DNA from: an uncultured Clostridia bacterium
GTDB taxonomy: Bacteria; Bacillota; Clostridia; Oscillospirales; Acutalibacteraceae
Reading direction: 5' to 3'
Assembly (NCBI GenBank): GCA_946409885.1
Contig: CAMJYF010000161.1
Span: 1 to 5,350 of the forward strand
DNA length: 5,350 nucleotides
Part shown: piece by piece, positions 1 to 5,319 of the stretch
How the letters are laid out: every line of letters starts with the position of its first letter
How positions within the stretch are numbered: the stretch's first letter is position 1
The notes under the pieces: model-generated
Database searches by the model: none
Told to the model about the DNA's origin: nothing
What the model saw: the letters and a program-made list of their open reading frames with translations, nothing else
Made by a program: the position numbers and the translations under genes

Positions 1-16
1 CCAATGAATGAAAACA

Positions 17-51
17 CCTGCCGGGGAACGGATCCCCGACAGGCTTTTTTT
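17..51 (+). terminator. Rho-independent terminator, probably bidirectional
   Basis: An inverted repeat at 17-43 pairs CCTGCCGGGGA with TCCCCGACAGG (11 positions, one C/A mismatch) around a 5-base loop. It is followed directly by a C and seven T at 45-51, so it reads as a strong intrinsic terminator for a rightward gene ending left of the window. On the minus strand the same hairpin lies about 25 bases beyond the stop of the lipoprotein gene and is followed by a weaker GTGTTTTC tract. It therefore probably also ends the leftward ypeB-lipoprotein transcript. The rightward gene cannot be seen. Confidence 0.75.
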
Positions 52-66
52 GCGTTTGCCCGCCGG

Positions 67-405
67 TTACGGGCGGGCGGTGGACGTTTCGTCCCCGGCC
101 ATGGTCATGGCGTCGGACAGGTCCGTCAGGCCCTCGCGGATGGTGCTGCCCGCCTCGGACAGCTTCTCGCTGACGTTATCCATCGCGTCGGAGACCTTGT
201 CGCCCACGGTTTCGGCCGCGTCGCCCAGCTTTTCGCCCAGGTCTTTGGTGGTCCGCTCCGTTTCGGGCTGGCGCACCGTCACGGTGGCGTTTTCGTTCCG
301 GCCGGAAAGCGTGGTGGCGGTGATGGCGCCGTCCTTTTTGTCGCATCCGGCCAGCGCCACGCCCAGCAGGGCCAGCGCGGCCATGGAAATGATCAGTTTT
401 TGCAT
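67..405 (-). CDS. Small predicted lipoprotein with a charged amphipathic helical region
   Basis: This encodes a 112-residue predicted lipoprotein that I cannot assign to a named family. The N-terminus is MQKLIISMAALALLGVALAGC: a lysine, a hydrophobic stretch (residues 4-19) and an LAGC lipobox ending at Cys21, so it should be lipidated and anchored on the outer face of a membrane. Residues 27-50 are a Thr-rich, probably extended linker. Residues 54-100 are predicted helical, low in complexity, rich in Gly/Asp/Glu/Lys/Ser, with repeated GDxxxxxGDKVSDAM-like spacing. This resembles apolipoprotein- or LEA-like helices; that comparison is inference. The gene lies 21 bases after ypeB on the same strand, so it is very likely co-transcribed with it. 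That makes a forespore-expressed, spore-membrane lipoprotein plausible but unproven. The stop is TAA. Confidence 0.85.
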   Translation of the reverse strand: MQKLIISMAALALLGVALAGCDKKDGAITATTLSGRNENATVTVRQPETERTTKDLGEKLGDAAETVGDKVSDAMDNVSEKLSEAGSTIREGLTDLSDAMTMAGDETSTARP

Positions 406-410
406 GTGAA

Positions 411-417
411 TCACCTC
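411..417 (-). promoter_or_regulatory. Ribosome binding site that fixes the lipoprotein start
   Basis: On the minus strand the sequence reads GAGGTGATTCACATGCAAAA. A GTG at 414-412 is in frame and would add three residues, but it lies inside the Shine-Dalgarno sequence GAGGTGA. The ATG at 405-403 follows the GAGG core by 8 bases and is the likely start. Confidence 0.8.
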
Positions 418-426
418 GGGTATTCG

Positions 427-1767
427 TTATTTTGTCAGCACTCCGTGGTCGGAGTACAGCAGGATCAGAATGTCGTCCTCTTTTCCGGTGACGGTGTCCT
501 TATACACCAGCACGTCCTGGCCGTCGGCGGTCCGGCACAGCAGCTCGTGGGTAAAGCTCTCCCCGCCCCCGGCGGTGGGGATCACCGCCAGCGAGGACCG
601 TTTGACGGTCAGCGTTTCCGCCACCCCGGCCGCCGCCTCCTCCGCCGGGACCGCCGCCTCCGGGATCTCCCGCTGCACGTGGTTCATCAGGTAGTCGGAG
701 GCGTCCAGCGTGACGACGCCGCCGTCGCTGAGGGAGACCCCCACCTTGATGAGATCGGGGTAGCAGGTGTAGCCGTCCTGCACGTAGGCGAAGTTGACGG
801 TACACACCCCGTCGTGGACGGAATAGTAGGTGGACATCAGCCCCCGGTAGCCCACGCCGTACAAAAAGGCGGCGGCGTTTTCAATGGCGTCCGTATCGGT
901 CAGCTTCACGCTGCCCGCCGTGGCCTCGGCCAGGATATACACCGGGTAGCCTCCGTTTTTGGAGACGGCAATATTTTTCCCGTTCACGCGGAAATTATAC
1001 GCGGCCAGCCTGCCGCCCGTCTCGCCCTCCTCGGTCACGTCCTGATCCTGCGCCTTCATATATTCGCACACCTTTGCCCGGGCCTCCCGCAGGGAGAGGG
1101 GCTTTGCCGCCCGCAGCAGCGCGGATTCCTTGGACAGGATATTGTCGGAAAAGGGGCCGTCGTAGATCAGGGTGGGGAAGTTGGTCATGGCCTCCTCCGC
1201 GTCCGCCGAGGCGTCCAGGTAGCTGACCATCCGCTCGCTGCCCTGCTCCACGCTTTGCAGGCTGTCGTCCAGCGCCTCAAAGGAGAAATAGTTGCTGTTC
1301 ATCAGCTCCGCCATGCGGTCGAACCGGGTGGAAAGCGCCGCGGCAAAGCCCAGCAGCTGCTCCAGCGTCCGCCGGTCCTCCTGGGTAAAGGAGCCCCCCG
1401 CCGCCGCTTTTTTGTTCAGCGACGCGGTATATTCCCCCACCTGCGACAAAAATTTATAGGTGTTCAGCAGCGCCGCGTCCCCGGCGGACAGGGCGGACAG
1501 GCTCACCTTGGCGCCGGTGGCCTGCTTTTGCAGGTCGGCGGACAGCACCGAGAGCATATTGTCCGAGTTGGCGTACAGCGCCTTCGTCAGCCCCACCTCA
1601 ATGTTGTCGAAATACTCGCACAGCTGCGTCAGCGCCTGCTGGTCGTTCAGCCGCAGCGTCCAGGCGCAGCGGTCCGCCCTGATGCTGGCCGAGATGGCCC
1701 ACGCCATCATCGCCGCGAACAGCGCCGTCAAAAAGGCCGCCAGCCGGATCTTTGCTCTTCGTCTCAT
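427..1767 (-). CDS. ypeB: Germination protein YpeB
   Basis: YpeB is a spore inner-membrane protein required for stable incorporation of the cortex-lytic enzyme SleB, as known from Bacillus. This copy has 446 residues, a normal length for the family. A basic start (MRRRAKIR) precedes one membrane segment (about residues 9-27). An alpha-helical region (about 35-190) follows, then the strongly diagnostic FPTLIYDGPFSDNI (197-210), and then a C-terminal half of PepSY-like repeats (about 225-446) including CYPDLIKVGVSL (335-346). The start is supported by GGGGAG at 1783-1778, 10 bases before the ATG. The downstream lipoprotein gene follows after 21 bases and probably shares the transcript. Oddly, sleB is not directly upstream but about 2.6 kb away, behind two opposite-strand genes and a terminator, so ypeB needs its own promoter in the 1768-1909 gap. 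Confidence 0.93.
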   Translation of the reverse strand: MRRRAKIRLAAFLTALFAAMMAWAISASIRADRCAWTLRLNDQQALTQLCEYFDNIEVGLTKALYANSDNMLSVLSADLQKQATGAKVSLSALSAGDAALLNTYKFLSQVGEYTASLNKKAAAGGSFTQEDRRTLEQLLGFAAALSTRFDRMAELMNSNYFSFEALDDSLQSVEQGSERMVSYLDASADAEEAMTNFPTLIYDGPFSDNILSKESALLRAAKPLSLREARAKVCEYMKAQDQDVTEEGETGGRLAAYNFRVNGKNIAVSKNGGYPVYILAEATAGSVKLTDTDAIENAAAFLYGVGYRGLMSTYYSVHDGVCTVNFAYVQDGYTCYPDLIKVGVSLSDGGVVTLDASDYLMNHVQREIPEAAVPAEEAAAGVAETLTVKRSSLAVIPTAGGGESFTHELLCRTADGQDVLVYKDTVTGKEDDILILLYSDHGVLTK

Positions 1768-1803
1768 ACGTTTTCCGCTCCCCGCGTTTTTTCACTTCAA
1801 AGG

Positions 1804-1832
1804 GAGTATTGCCGGAATTTCCGGTTTCATTC
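1804..1832 (-). promoter_or_regulatory. Tentative sporulation-type (sigma-G-like) promoter for ypeB
   Basis: On the minus strand GAATG (1832-1828) fits the -35 pattern GNATR of sigma-G. After 17 bases, AATACTC (1810-1804) matches the central ATnnT of the -10 pattern CATnnTA but misses its first and last bases. Transcription would begin near 1797, about 30 bases before the ypeB ATG. The placement suits a ypeB gene detached from sleB. The match is partial, and the consensus comes from Bacillus, so this is a suggestion only. Confidence 0.35.
1812..1824. repeat. 13-bp palindrome CCGGAATTTCCGG
   Basis: This is a perfect 6-1-6 inverted repeat in the divergent intergenic region. It lies inside the spacer of the tentative ypeB promoter and about 20 bp upstream of the rightward -35 box. 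It could be an operator or chance; no regulator gene is in view. Confidence 0.4.
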
Positions 1833-1833
1833 A

Positions 1834-1857
1834 CAAAAAGCTGTTGACAGTTTTTTG
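1834..1857. promoter_or_regulatory. 24-bp dyad covering the -35 box (possible operator)
   Basis: The left half CAAAAAGCTGTT and the right half GACAGTTTTTTG are complementary at 10 of 12 positions; the exceptions are the central pair and one G/T. The dyad is centred on the TTGACA box of the rightward promoter. A repressor bound there would block RNA polymerase, which is a natural way to control an otherwise perfect promoter. Function is inferred from symmetry and position only; part of the symmetry is simply an A-tract facing a T-tract. Confidence 0.35.
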
Positions 1858-1872
1858 CGGGCAATTTATAAT
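1844..1872 (+). promoter_or_regulatory. Perfect-consensus sigma-A promoter for the tandem EEP gene
   Basis: TTGACA (1844-1849) and TATAAT (1867-1872) both match the housekeeping consensus exactly, with the optimal 17-bp spacer. Transcription should begin near 1879-1880, leaving a leader of about 30 bases before the ATG at 1910, with GGAGG at 1897-1901. Confidence 0.9.
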
Positions 1873-1909
1873 TGATATAGCAAAATACCGCACAGTGGAG
1901 GATACCGTT

Positions 1910-3673
1910 ATGCTTTCTGTTCTTTTGCAAAAATGGATCGCTTTGCTGCTTTCGATGATCGCCGCGCTTTCGCTGGGCGGCGTAACATGGAAGGACGCCA
2001 TGGCGGGGCACGATTTCCCGGTCATCACCCCCGAAACCAAGGCGGAGGAGGACCTGCGGGTCATGTCCTTCAACGTCCGGTGCGAGGACGTGAACGGCAC
2101 CCCGGCCGCGCTGCGGCGCGGCATTGTGGCGCGGGAGATCCTGAATGTGGCGCCGGACGTGCTGGGCGTGCAGGAGGCCACCCCCACGTGGATGACGTCG
2201 CTGCAATCCTTGCTGCCCGCTTACGGCTGCGTGGGCGTGGCGCGGGACAACGGCAAAACCGTGGCGCGGATGGGCGAATCCTGCCCCATCTTTTACCTGA
2301 AGGAAAAATACGACCTGCTGGATCACGGCGATTTCTGGCTCAGCGACACGCCGGACAAGCCCTCCTACGGGCCGAACGCCGGCTGCCGCCGGGTGTGCAC
2401 CTGGGCGCTGCTGCAGGAGAAAGAGACAAAGGCCCTTTTCGCGCATGTGAACACGCATCTGGACAACGCCTCTGAGGAGGCGCGGGTGCTGGGCGCGCGG
2501 ATGATCGTCGATTTCATCGGCCAGCGCTTCCCGAAAACGATACCGGTGGTGTTCACCGCCGACCTGAACAGCAGCCAGGACGAGCAGGCCTACCGCATCA
2601 TGGCGGAAAAGCTGACCGACGCCAACACCGCCGCGGCGGATTCCGTGGCCTATCCCACCTGGCACGACGGCAACCCGGGGGAGAACAGCTTTTGGACGCT
2701 GGACTACGTGATGTGCTCTTCCAACGTGGCTGTCAACGCCTTCCGCACGGTGACGGACGGCATTGACGGACGGCTGGTCTCCGACCACTTCCCCATCTAC
2801 GCGGACGTGACCATTCCGCCCATCGCGGATACCGACGCCGCCCATGACTTCCCGCGGATCGCGCCGGAGGCAAAGGCGGAGGGCGATACCCGGATCATGT
2901 CCTTCAACATCCGGTGCAGCGACGTGAACGGCGTGCCCGCCGCCCAGCGCCTGACCATCGGCGCCCGGCAGATAGAAGAGGTGAAGCCGGATTCCGTTGG
3001 CATTCAGGAGGCCACCGGCGAATGGATGACCGCCCTGAAGAAGCTGCTGCCCGACTACGGCTGGGTTGGCCTGGAACGGGAAGAAGGCAAACGGGCCGAC
3101 CGGGGCGGCGAATCCACCCCCATCTTCTACCTGAAAACAAAGTATCTCCTGCTGGATCACGGCGATTTTTGGCTCAGCGACACCCCGGATAAGCCCTCCA
3201 TCGGCCCCGGGGCCGCCTGCAAGCGCATCTGCACCTGGGCGAAGCTGCGCAACATCAGAACCGGCGCCGTTTACGTCCACGTGAACACCCACTTTGATCA
3301 CATTTCCGAAGAGGCGCGGGTGCAGGGGGCGCAGATCGTGAACGACTACATCACCGCCCACTTCGCGGACGTGCCCGTGGTCTTTACCGCCGATATGAAC
3401 ACCAGCGAATCGGGCGAGGCCTACGCCACCATGACGCAGCGGCTGAACAACGCCCGCCATAAAGCGCCGGACTGCGTGGACTTCGGCACCTTCCACGCCT
3501 GCAAACCGGAGACCCACGCGGATACCTACATCGATTTTGTCCTCTGCTCGCCGAATATCGCGGTCCATTCCTACCGCACCGTCACCGCAGGCATCGACGG
3601 CCGCTTTGTGTCCGACCACTTCCCCCTTTACGCGGACGTGACCATCCCCGGCAGCAGGGAACCTGTGTGCTGA
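1910..3673 (+). CDS. Exported protein with two tandem endonuclease/exonuclease/phosphatase (EEP) domains
   Basis: The protein has 587 residues. An N-terminal hydrophobic segment (about 9-25) suggests export or membrane anchoring, with a possible signal peptidase site after AMA (30-32). Two EEP (DNase I-like, metal-dependent phosphoesterase) domains follow. Domain 1 (about 45-303) shows SFNVR (Asn55), QEA (Glu89), HVNTH (179-183), TADLN (Asp218, Asn220), LDYV (Asp265) and SDHFP (Asp292, His293). Domain 2 (about 325-580) shows SFNIR (Asn333), QEA (Glu367), HVNTH (457-461), TADMN (Asp495, Asn497), IDFV (Asp542) and SDHFP (Asp569, His570). Every canonical catalytic or metal-binding position is present in both, so both sites look active. 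The family includes nucleases, sugar and inositol phosphatases and sphingomyelinases; the substrate cannot be told. GGAGG at 1897-1901, 8 bases before ATG, fixes the start, although the frame is open upstream to 1460. It lies between ypeB and sleB on the opposite strand. Confidence 0.92.
   Translation: MLSVLLQKWIALLLSMIAALSLGGVTWKDAMAGHDFPVITPETKAEEDLRVMSFNVRCEDVNGTPAALRRGIVAREILNVAPDVLGVQEATPTWMTSLQSLLPAYGCVGVARDNGKTVARMGESCPIFYLKEKYDLLDHGDFWLSDTPDKPSYGPNAGCRRVCTWALLQEKETKALFAHVNTHLDNASEEARVLGARMIVDFIGQRFPKTIPVVFTADLNSSQDEQAYRIMAEKLTDANTAAADSVAYPTWHDGNPGENSFWTLDYVMCSSNVAVNAFRTVTDGIDGRLVSDHFPIYADVTIPPIADTDAAHDFPRIAPEAKAEGDTRIMSFNIRCSDVNGVPAAQRLTIGARQIEEVKPDSVGIQEATGEWMTALKKLLPDYGWVGLEREEGKRADRGGESTPIFYLKTKYLLLDHGDFWLSDTPDKPSIGPGAACKRICTWAKLRNIRTGAVYVHVNTHFDHISEEARVQGAQIVNDYITAHFADVPVVFTADMNTSESGEAYATMTQRLNNARHKAPDCVDFGTFHACKPETHADTYIDFVLCSPNIAVHSYRTVTAGIDGRFVSDHFPLYADVTIPGSREPVC
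2003..3649 (+). repeat. Internal tandem duplication: two EEP units of about 275 codons
   Basis: Unit 1 (2003-2818, residues 32-303) and unit 2 (2837-3649, residues 310-580) align almost without gaps. The period is 278 codons (834 bp) in the first part and 277 after a one-codon indel near residue 210. By eye about 60% of residues agree, and some stretches are almost identical at the DNA level, such as the segment encoding LLDHGDFWLSDTPDKPS beginning near 2318 and 3152. Both units open with HDFPxIxPExKAE and close with YADVTIP, so the whole mature domain was copied. Divergence elsewhere shows the duplication is not recent. Confidence 0.88.
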
Positions 3674-3690
3674 AAAAAGGATTTGTCGAG

Positions 3691-3785
3691 CTGTAGGGGC
3701 GGGCACTGACCGCCCGTTAAACGCCCTTAAAATGAATGTGGTTAAGATGATTACGGTCACGGGCGGTCAGTGCCCGCCCCTACAG
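3691..3785. repeat. 95-bp palindromic element with 27-bp perfect inverted repeats (MITE-like)
   Basis: The arm at 3691-3717, beginning CTGTAGGGGCGGGCACTGAC, is the exact reverse complement of 3759-3785. A 41-base AT-richer core (3718-3758) separates them. Each arm also contains a smaller dyad, GGGCGG/CCGCCC around 7 bases, so alternative hairpins or a cruciform are possible. It lies 17 bases after the EEP stop and about 50 bases before the next gene. It has no coding capacity and no clear target-site duplication. It is most likely a dispersed palindromic repeat or small non-autonomous mobile element. As RNA it would form a very stable hairpin that could protect the EEP mRNA 3' end; no T-tract follows, so it is not a classical terminator. 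Confidence 0.85.
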
Positions 3786-3836
3786 GGTTTCCTCGCAAAA
3801 CTTCAATTTGTTGACTAAGAAGGAAAGGATCACACC

Positions 3837-4229
3837 ATGGAAAAAGTCTGTCAATTCTTAAAGGACGCGGGGACCTATTTCCTCGCCACGGCGGAGGGGG
3901 ATCAGCCCCGGGTACGGCCCTTCGGCACCGCCCACATTTTTGAAGGAAAGCTGTATATCGAAACCGGCAAGGTGAAGCCGGTGGCAAAGCAGATCCTCGC
4001 CAACCCCAAGGTGGAGCTGTGCGCGTTCAAGGACGGCGTGTGGCTGCGGGTAGAGGGCGAAATGGCGCTGGACGACCGGGTGGAGGCCAAAAAATCCATG
4101 CTGGACGCCTACCCGGAGCTGCGCGGCATGTACGACGAGAACGACGGCAACACGGCGGTGTTTTATTTCACCCACGCCAAGGCCACCTTCTCCTCCTTCA
4201 CCGCGCCGCCGGAGACGGTGACGTTCTGA
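3837..4229 (+). CDS. Pyridoxamine 5'-phosphate oxidase family (flavin-binding split-barrel) protein
   Basis: This 130-residue protein resembles small single-domain members of the pyridoxamine 5'-phosphate oxidase-like split-barrel family. These bind FMN or a related cofactor as dimers and act as oxidoreductases. Visible signatures are FLATAEGDQPRVRPFG (15-30), the cofactor-side strand of the barrel; the GKLYIETGKVKPVAKQI region (37-53); NPKVELCAF (56-64); and a barrel strand WLRVEGEMAL (69-78). There is no signal peptide, so it is cytoplasmic. It is shorter than true PdxH and lacks the extra C-terminal substrate region, so vitamin B6 synthesis is not implied. The start is supported by AGGAAAGGA at 3821-3829, 7 bases before ATG. 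No clear promoter is visible; transcription may come from the EEP promoter through the palindromic element or from a weak local one. The exact substrate is unknown. Confidence 0.85.
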   Translation: MEKVCQFLKDAGTYFLATAEGDQPRVRPFGTAHIFEGKLYIETGKVKPVAKQILANPKVELCAFKDGVWLRVEGEMALDDRVEAKKSMLDAYPELRGMYDENDGNTAVFYFTHAKATFSSFTAPPETVTF

Positions 4230-4340
4230 ACCGGTTCGCGGACAGGTCCTTCCTCTGATCAGGTTCGCTGCCCCGGCTGCTTCCGCTGTTTCATTTCAGT
4301 GGAACGCTCCTTTATGGGCACAATGACGGATATCCCACAG

Positions 4341-4386
4341 GAAAAGAAAAATCACGCCGTGGGAGAATAACTCTCTCTCAGCGTGA
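4341..4386 (-). terminator. Rho-independent terminator of sleB
   Basis: Read on the minus strand, TCACGCTGAGAGA pairs with TCTCCCA-cg-GCGTGA: two stem blocks of 6 and 7 pairs, one of them a wobble, a 2-base bulge and a 7-base loop (plus-strand 4352-4386). It is followed by TTTTTCTTTT (4351-4342). It begins about 28 bases beyond the sleB stop, so sleB should be transcribed alone. No T-tract follows on the plus strand, so it would not serve the gene ending at 4229. Confidence 0.8.
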
Positions 4387-4390
4387 CGCG

Positions 4391-4418
4391 CCTGATATCT
4401 ATATACATATATATCAGG
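4391..4418. repeat. AT-rich imperfect dyad overlapping the sleB stop codon
   Basis: CCTGATAT (4391-4398) and ATATCAGG (4411-4418) are perfect inverted repeats. Inside them a TATATACATATATAT core adds a few more pairs after one mismatch. The sleB TGA (4416-4414) lies inside the right arm. It is too AT-rich to be a good terminator and probably only adds structure next to the real terminator. Confidence 0.4.
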
Positions 4419-5118
4419 AACAGAACACGTGGTTGCCGATGGTGCAGATCACGGGCCGGGTGCGGATCCACTGGCTTTTGGCGGTGCGGGGGTTATAATA
4501 ATAGATCGCGCCGCCGCTGGGGTCCCAGCCGTTGATGGCGTCCCGGGCGGCTTTCTGTGAGGTGGCGTTGGGGGAGACGCTCCAGTTGGAATCGTTCACA
4601 CAGCTGAAGGCCCCCTTCTGATAGATCACCCCGCTGACGGAATCGGGGAAGGAGGGATGCGCCACCCGGTTCAGCACCACCGCGCCCACGGCCACCTGCC
4701 CCTTGTAGCTCTCGCCCCGGGCTTCGGCGGCGATCAGCTTCGCCAGCAGCCATTCGTCGGAGGAGGAATAGCCGGAGGAGGAAGAAGAAAGGCCCAGGTA
4801 CAGCAGCGTGGTGGGGCCGGCGATGCCGTCCGCCGTAATGCCGCAGGATTTCTGGAAAGCCTTCACCGCGGATTGGGTCCGCGCGCCGTATATGCCGTCC
4901 ACGCTGCCGTCGTAAAAGCCAAGCGAACGCAGCTTGCTCTGGATCTGCCGCACCTCCTCGCCGGTAGAGCCCAGGCGGGAGAGCACGGGCCGCGCCACGT
5001 CTTTGGCAAAACCGCCCCCGGGGGCGTAGTTCACACACAGAAAGCCAAGGGCCAGAAGCAGCAGGACCGCCACAGCCCTGCGAAGGGAAAGTACAAAAGA
5101 AGAATGCTTTGTGTTCAT
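4414..5118 (-). CDS. sleB: Spore cortex-lytic enzyme SleB
   Basis: SleB is a lytic transglycosylase that degrades spore cortex peptidoglycan containing muramic delta-lactam during germination. It is made in the developing forespore and kept inactive near the inner membrane until germination. This copy has 234 residues. It shows a signal or anchor segment (about 14-31), a peptidoglycan-binding domain (about 48-108, including GSTGEEVRQIQSKLRSLGFY and DGIYGARTQSAVKAFQ), a Ser/Gly linker (111-120) and a hydrolase-2 type catalytic domain (about 121-234). AEARGESYKGQVAVGAVVLN (131-150) carries the likely catalytic Glu132, and YYYNP (206-210) and IGNHVF (227-232) complete the family pattern. The start has AAGGAG at 5130-5125, 6 bases before ATG. 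A terminator follows. The usual downstream partner ypeB is not adjacent. I found no convincing sporulation promoter: CATACCA at 5144-5138 resembles a sigma-G -10 box but has no -35 and lies too close to the start. Confidence 0.95.
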   Translation of the reverse strand: MNTKHSSFVLSLRRAVAVLLLLALGFLCVNYAPGGGFAKDVARPVLSRLGSTGEEVRQIQSKLRSLGFYDGSVDGIYGARTQSAVKAFQKSCGITADGIAGPTTLLYLGLSSSSSGYSSSDEWLLAKLIAAEARGESYKGQVAVGAVVLNRVAHPSFPDSVSGVIYQKGAFSCVNDSNWSVSPNATSQKAARDAINGWDPSGGAIYYYNPRTAKSQWIRTRPVICTIGNHVFCS

Positions 5119-5284
5119 GGATATCTCCTTGCCGTATTGGTATGGTCTGTGCTTATTGTTCGCAGTTTAATGCAAAAAAGACATAACAATATCTTGACAA
5201 TAGTAGGATAATAACCTAAAAAACACCATATATAGTATTTCAAAAAAGCGCGTGAAAAAAATTGAAAAAAACAGAAAAAAGTGC

Positions 5285-5313
5285 TTGACATTTCGGGAAA
5301 CCTGTGGTAATAT
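5285..5313 (+). promoter_or_regulatory. Sigma-A promoter firing out of the right edge
   Basis: TTGACA (5285-5290) is a perfect -35 box. After exactly 17 bases TAATAT (5308-5313) matches the -10 consensus at 4 of 6 positions and is preceded by the extended -10 signature TGG. Transcription would start near 5319-5320 and run off the window. It is divergent from sleB and follows an AT-rich stretch (about 5160-5284) with A-tracts that could act as an UP element. Confidence 0.75.
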
Positions 5314-5319
5314 ATGCGA

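Noticed and set aside
4..1875. A 623-codon plus-strand open frame across the lipoprotein and ypeB genes
   Set aside because: It is antisense to two well-supported genes, has no ribosome binding site, is compositionally odd (rich in His, Gly, Gln, Arg, Val) and matches no family. It is a GC-rich frame shadow.
1460..1909. Upstream in-frame extension of the EEP gene
   Set aside because: It would overlap the start of ypeB antisense and lie upstream of the perfect promoter. The ATG at 1910 has an ideal GGAGG and is followed by a signal-like segment.
3718..3758. The core of the inverted-repeat element as a small gene or promoter for the next gene
   Set aside because: It has no open frame with a ribosome binding site and no acceptable -35/-10 pair with correct spacing.
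1598..3760. A 720-codon minus-strand open frame opposite the EEP gene
   Set aside because: It is antisense to the clearly homologous tandem EEP protein, runs through that gene's promoter and into ypeB, and has shadow-type composition. Its internal repeats simply mirror the EEP duplication.
4230..4340. A possible terminator or RNA gene after the flavin split-barrel gene
   Set aside because: The only dyad noticed is the short palindrome GAACCGGTTC right at the stop codon. There is no T-tract, tRNA-like fold or repeat, so nothing is supported here.
5194..5222. A second rightward promoter, TTGACA (5194-5199) with TAAAAA 17 bases later
   Set aside because: The -35 is perfect but the -10 lacks the essential final T, and a better promoter lies downstream at 5285-5313. 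It could be a minor start, but the evidence is too weak to list.
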